Shown here: positions 7,080 through 8,577 of the stretch, piece after piece | Layout of the letters: each line of letters starts with the position of its first letter | How positions within the stretch are numbered: the stretch's first letter is position 1 | Assembly (NCBI GenBank): GCA_938003595.1 | Contig: CALKYH010000169.1 | Coordinates: 1 to 8,577 of the forward strand | DNA length: 8,577 nucleotides | Direction: 5' to 3' | Source: an uncultured bacterium | GTDB taxonomy: Bacteria; Planctomycetota; Phycisphaerae; Phycisphaerales; UBA1924 | Position numbers and translations under genes: made by a program | Notes under the pieces: generated by a model | What the model saw: only the letters and a program-made list of their open reading frames with translations | Database searches by the model: none | What the model was told of the DNA's origin: nothing

Positions 7080-7082
7080 TCC

Positions 7083-8420
7083 ATGAAGAAAGTCCTCGGA
7101 CTGGTGAAGAAGAACCTGGTCATCGTCATCAGCATGGTGATCGCGATCGTCGCGCTGCCGGCGATGTTCGTCGTCGGCCTCTCCATGTCGAACAAGACGA
7201 CCAAGGCGGTGGAGCAGGAGGTCGGCAAGCAGCTCTCCGAGATCGCCCGCGTCAAGGTTGAATACGCCATGGAGCCGCTGACCCCCGGCGGCCAGCGCTT
7301 CGCCGCCTCCATGCCGCCCAACGCCGCGACCAACGAACGCATGAAGGAGCTGCTGCAGCGCAGCGCCGCGCAGGTCGCCGATGTCGCGCGCGTCGTCACG
7401 GAGTTCAACCAGGAAGGCAAGACGCAGATCGTCCCCGACCTTCTGCCCGACCCCGGCGATCCGATCTCGGCGCCTGAGAAGCTCTACAAGATGGCGCGCG
7501 ATCGCAACGCGGCGTACGAGCCGCTGCTCCGCTCCGTCAACGCCGGCACGGCCCCCGACAACGACAGCGTCCTCCGTAAGCTCGACGATGTCCGCCTCCG
7601 CGAGGAGGAGACCCGGCGCGGCGGCCGCACCGAGGCGTCTCTGAGCCCCCAGGACATCCAGGAGATCCGCGAGCGCCTCTCCGAAGAGCGCATGCAGATC
7701 TACCTGAGCCGCGCCGCCAGCATCCGCTTCTACGCCGACACCTCGATCTTCCAGGGCGTGTCGCCGTGGACCGAGTCCGTGCCGCCCACGATCGAGCACG
7801 CCTGGGAGTGGCAGTGGCAGTACTGGGTCTACGAAGACCTGATCGAGGCCCTGGCCCTCGCGAACGAGGGCTTCTCCGCCCTGACCGGCGTGGTGAAGCG
7901 CATCGAGAGTCTCGATGTGGACCCCATCGCCTACAACCGCGCCGCCAGCGAGCAGGGCTCGTCCGACCCCACCGCCGAGGCGCCCCGCGACTTCGGCGCG
8001 ACCCTCACCGGACGCATCGCCGCCCCCGCGGCGCCCAACTCGCTCTACGACATCCGCTACGCGACCGTCGTCGTCCTCATCGACGCCTCTCGCCTCTTCG
8101 AGCTGGTGAACGCCATCTCCGAGACGAACCTGATGACGGTCCTGGATCTGGACCTGACCTCCGTTGACAATCTCGGCGCCGACATGCGTCAGGGCTATGT
8201 CTACACCCGCGGCGGCGAGCGCATCATGCGCGCCACCCTCCGCGTCGAGACGCTCTGGCTCCGGTCATGGACCGCGCCCCTCATGCCGCCGACCGTCCAG
8301 TCCGCGCTCGGCGTCCCCGGCTCGGCCCGGGGCGAGGCCTCCGAGGACGGCGGCGGCCGCCCGCGCCGCCCGGCGCCCTCCGGTCCTCCCACCGGCAACA
8401 ACCCCCCGCAGATCCGCTAA
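7083..8420 (+). CDS. Single-pass inner-membrane protein, PilO/GspM-like by position and C-terminal layout
   Basis: 445 residues; I do not recognise it as a named family by sequence. A basic N-terminus (MKKVLGLVKK) leads into one membrane helix (about 11-34), leaving about 410 residues outside. Then follow a helical stretch, a charged probable coiled coil (about 160-210), an aromatic run WEWQWQYWVYEDL (241-253) leading into a helix, a Ser/Ala/Pro-rich linker (285-302), and a C-terminal strand-helix-strand-strand unit (about 321-395: YATVVVLIDAS, LFELVNAISE, VLDLDLTSVD, MRATLRVETLWL). That order is what PilO and GspM periplasmic ferredoxin-like domains look like. The tail (405-445) is Pro/Gly-rich and probably disordered. 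It sits directly behind the PilM-PilN fusion with an excellent Shine-Dalgarno sequence, where PilO is expected. The role as PilN partner is inferred from position, topology and this secondary-structure pattern. The family PilO is about 200 residues, so this is about twice as long. Confidence 0.7.
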   Translation: MKKVLGLVKKNLVIVISMVIAIVALPAMFVVGLSMSNKTTKAVEQEVGKQLSEIARVKVEYAMEPLTPGGQRFAASMPPNAATNERMKELLQRSAAQVADVARVVTEFNQEGKTQIVPDLLPDPGDPISAPEKLYKMARDRNAAYEPLLRSVNAGTAPDNDSVLRKLDDVRLREEETRRGGRTEASLSPQDIQEIRERLSEERMQIYLSRAASIRFYADTSIFQGVSPWTESVPPTIEHAWEWQWQYWVYEDLIEALALANEGFSALTGVVKRIESLDVDPIAYNRAASEQGSSDPTAEAPRDFGATLTGRIAAPAAPNSLYDIRYATVVVLIDASRLFELVNAISETNLMTVLDLDLTSVDNLGADMRQGYVYTRGGERIMRATLRVETLWLRSWTAPLMPPTVQSALGVPGSARGEASEDGGGRPRRPAPSGPPTGNNPPQIR

Positions 8421-8431
8421 AGGTGCACGGC

Positions 8432-8577
8432 GTGAAACTCAAAGGCATCAACCCGCTCGAGCAGCATGTCGAGAAGATCGTTCTCGGCGTCTTCGTCGTC
8501 GCCGCGCTCGGCATGGTCGCGTTCCAATTCCTGCGCGACACCAGCGTCAAGGTCAACAACAAGCAGACCGCCATCGC
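8432..8577 (+). CDS. Third operon gene: single-pass membrane protein, N-terminal fragment (cut by right window edge)
   Basis: Forty-eight codons are visible. GTG at 8432 is chosen because AAAGG (8419-8423) lies eight bases upstream; an in-frame GTG at 8423 would add three residues but has no such site. The protein starts with KLKGINPLEQHVEKIV and runs straight into a membrane helix (about 16-34, IVLGVFVVAALGMVAFQFL), then a polar stretch that should face the periplasm. It begins 11 bases after the previous stop, so it belongs to the same operon. The short cytoplasmic tail with one membrane helix matches the gene before it. By position it could be a further platform component (a PilP-like or second PilO-like protein), but too little is visible to assign it. 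No longer homologous motif can be named. Confidence 0.75.
   Translation, partial: MKLKGINPLEQHVEKIVLGVFVVAALGMVAFQFLRDTSVKVNNKQTAI

Noticed and set aside
5097..7799. A 900-codon open frame on the minus strand opposite pilM and its neighbour
   Set aside because: It runs antisense across two well-supported genes, and its composition is dominated by Asp, Gly, Leu, Arg and Ala with simple charged repeats, as expected from GC-rich third positions read backwards. No domain or signal is seen.

Overview
The window is strongly GC-rich, with G or C at most third codon positions. Gene content suggests a planctomycete, most likely of the Phycisphaerae. The main hints are a secreted FG-GAP/dockerin-like protein with the 'FADLN..' C-terminal doublet typical of that group, a four-domain ribosomal protein S1, and a PilM fused to a PilN-like tail. 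The taxonomic call is inference from family memory; no marker gene such as rRNA is present.

Layout. (1) 1-834, + strand: the C-terminal catalytic half of an M17 leucyl aminopeptidase, cut by the left edge. (2) 847-3339, - strand: a predicted secreted protein with a seven-repeat FG-GAP beta-propeller, a beta-helix-like middle and a dockerin-like calcium-loop pair at the C-terminus. It converges on the aminopeptidase with only 12 bases between the stop codons. (3) 3401-4747, - strand: ribosomal protein S1 (rpsA type, four S1 domains), upstream of the FG-GAP gene on the same strand. (4) 4748-5090: a 343-base divergent intergenic region holding the 5' leaders of both directions. (5) 5091-8577, + strand: a tightly packed operon. 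It encodes a PilM-type actin-like protein fused to a PilN-like membrane/periplasmic part, a second single-pass membrane protein with a PilO/GspM-like ending, and the start of a third single-pass membrane protein cut by the right edge.

How the genes work together. The + strand operon looks like the inner-membrane platform of a type IV pilus or type II secretion machine. PilM-like ATPase folds sit in the cytoplasm and touch PilN, which pairs with PilO in the periplasm. Here PilM and PilN appear to be one chain, as in GspL of type II secretion. The FG-GAP/dockerin-like protein is the kind of large exported protein that such a machine could handle, but nothing in the sequence links the two directly. 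The aminopeptidase and S1 are housekeeping genes.

I see no rRNA, tRNA, CRISPR array, insertion sequence, integrase or phage gene. The long opposite-frame reading frames are GC-driven shadows. The most interesting material is the PilM-PilN fusion operon with its poorly described partner genes.
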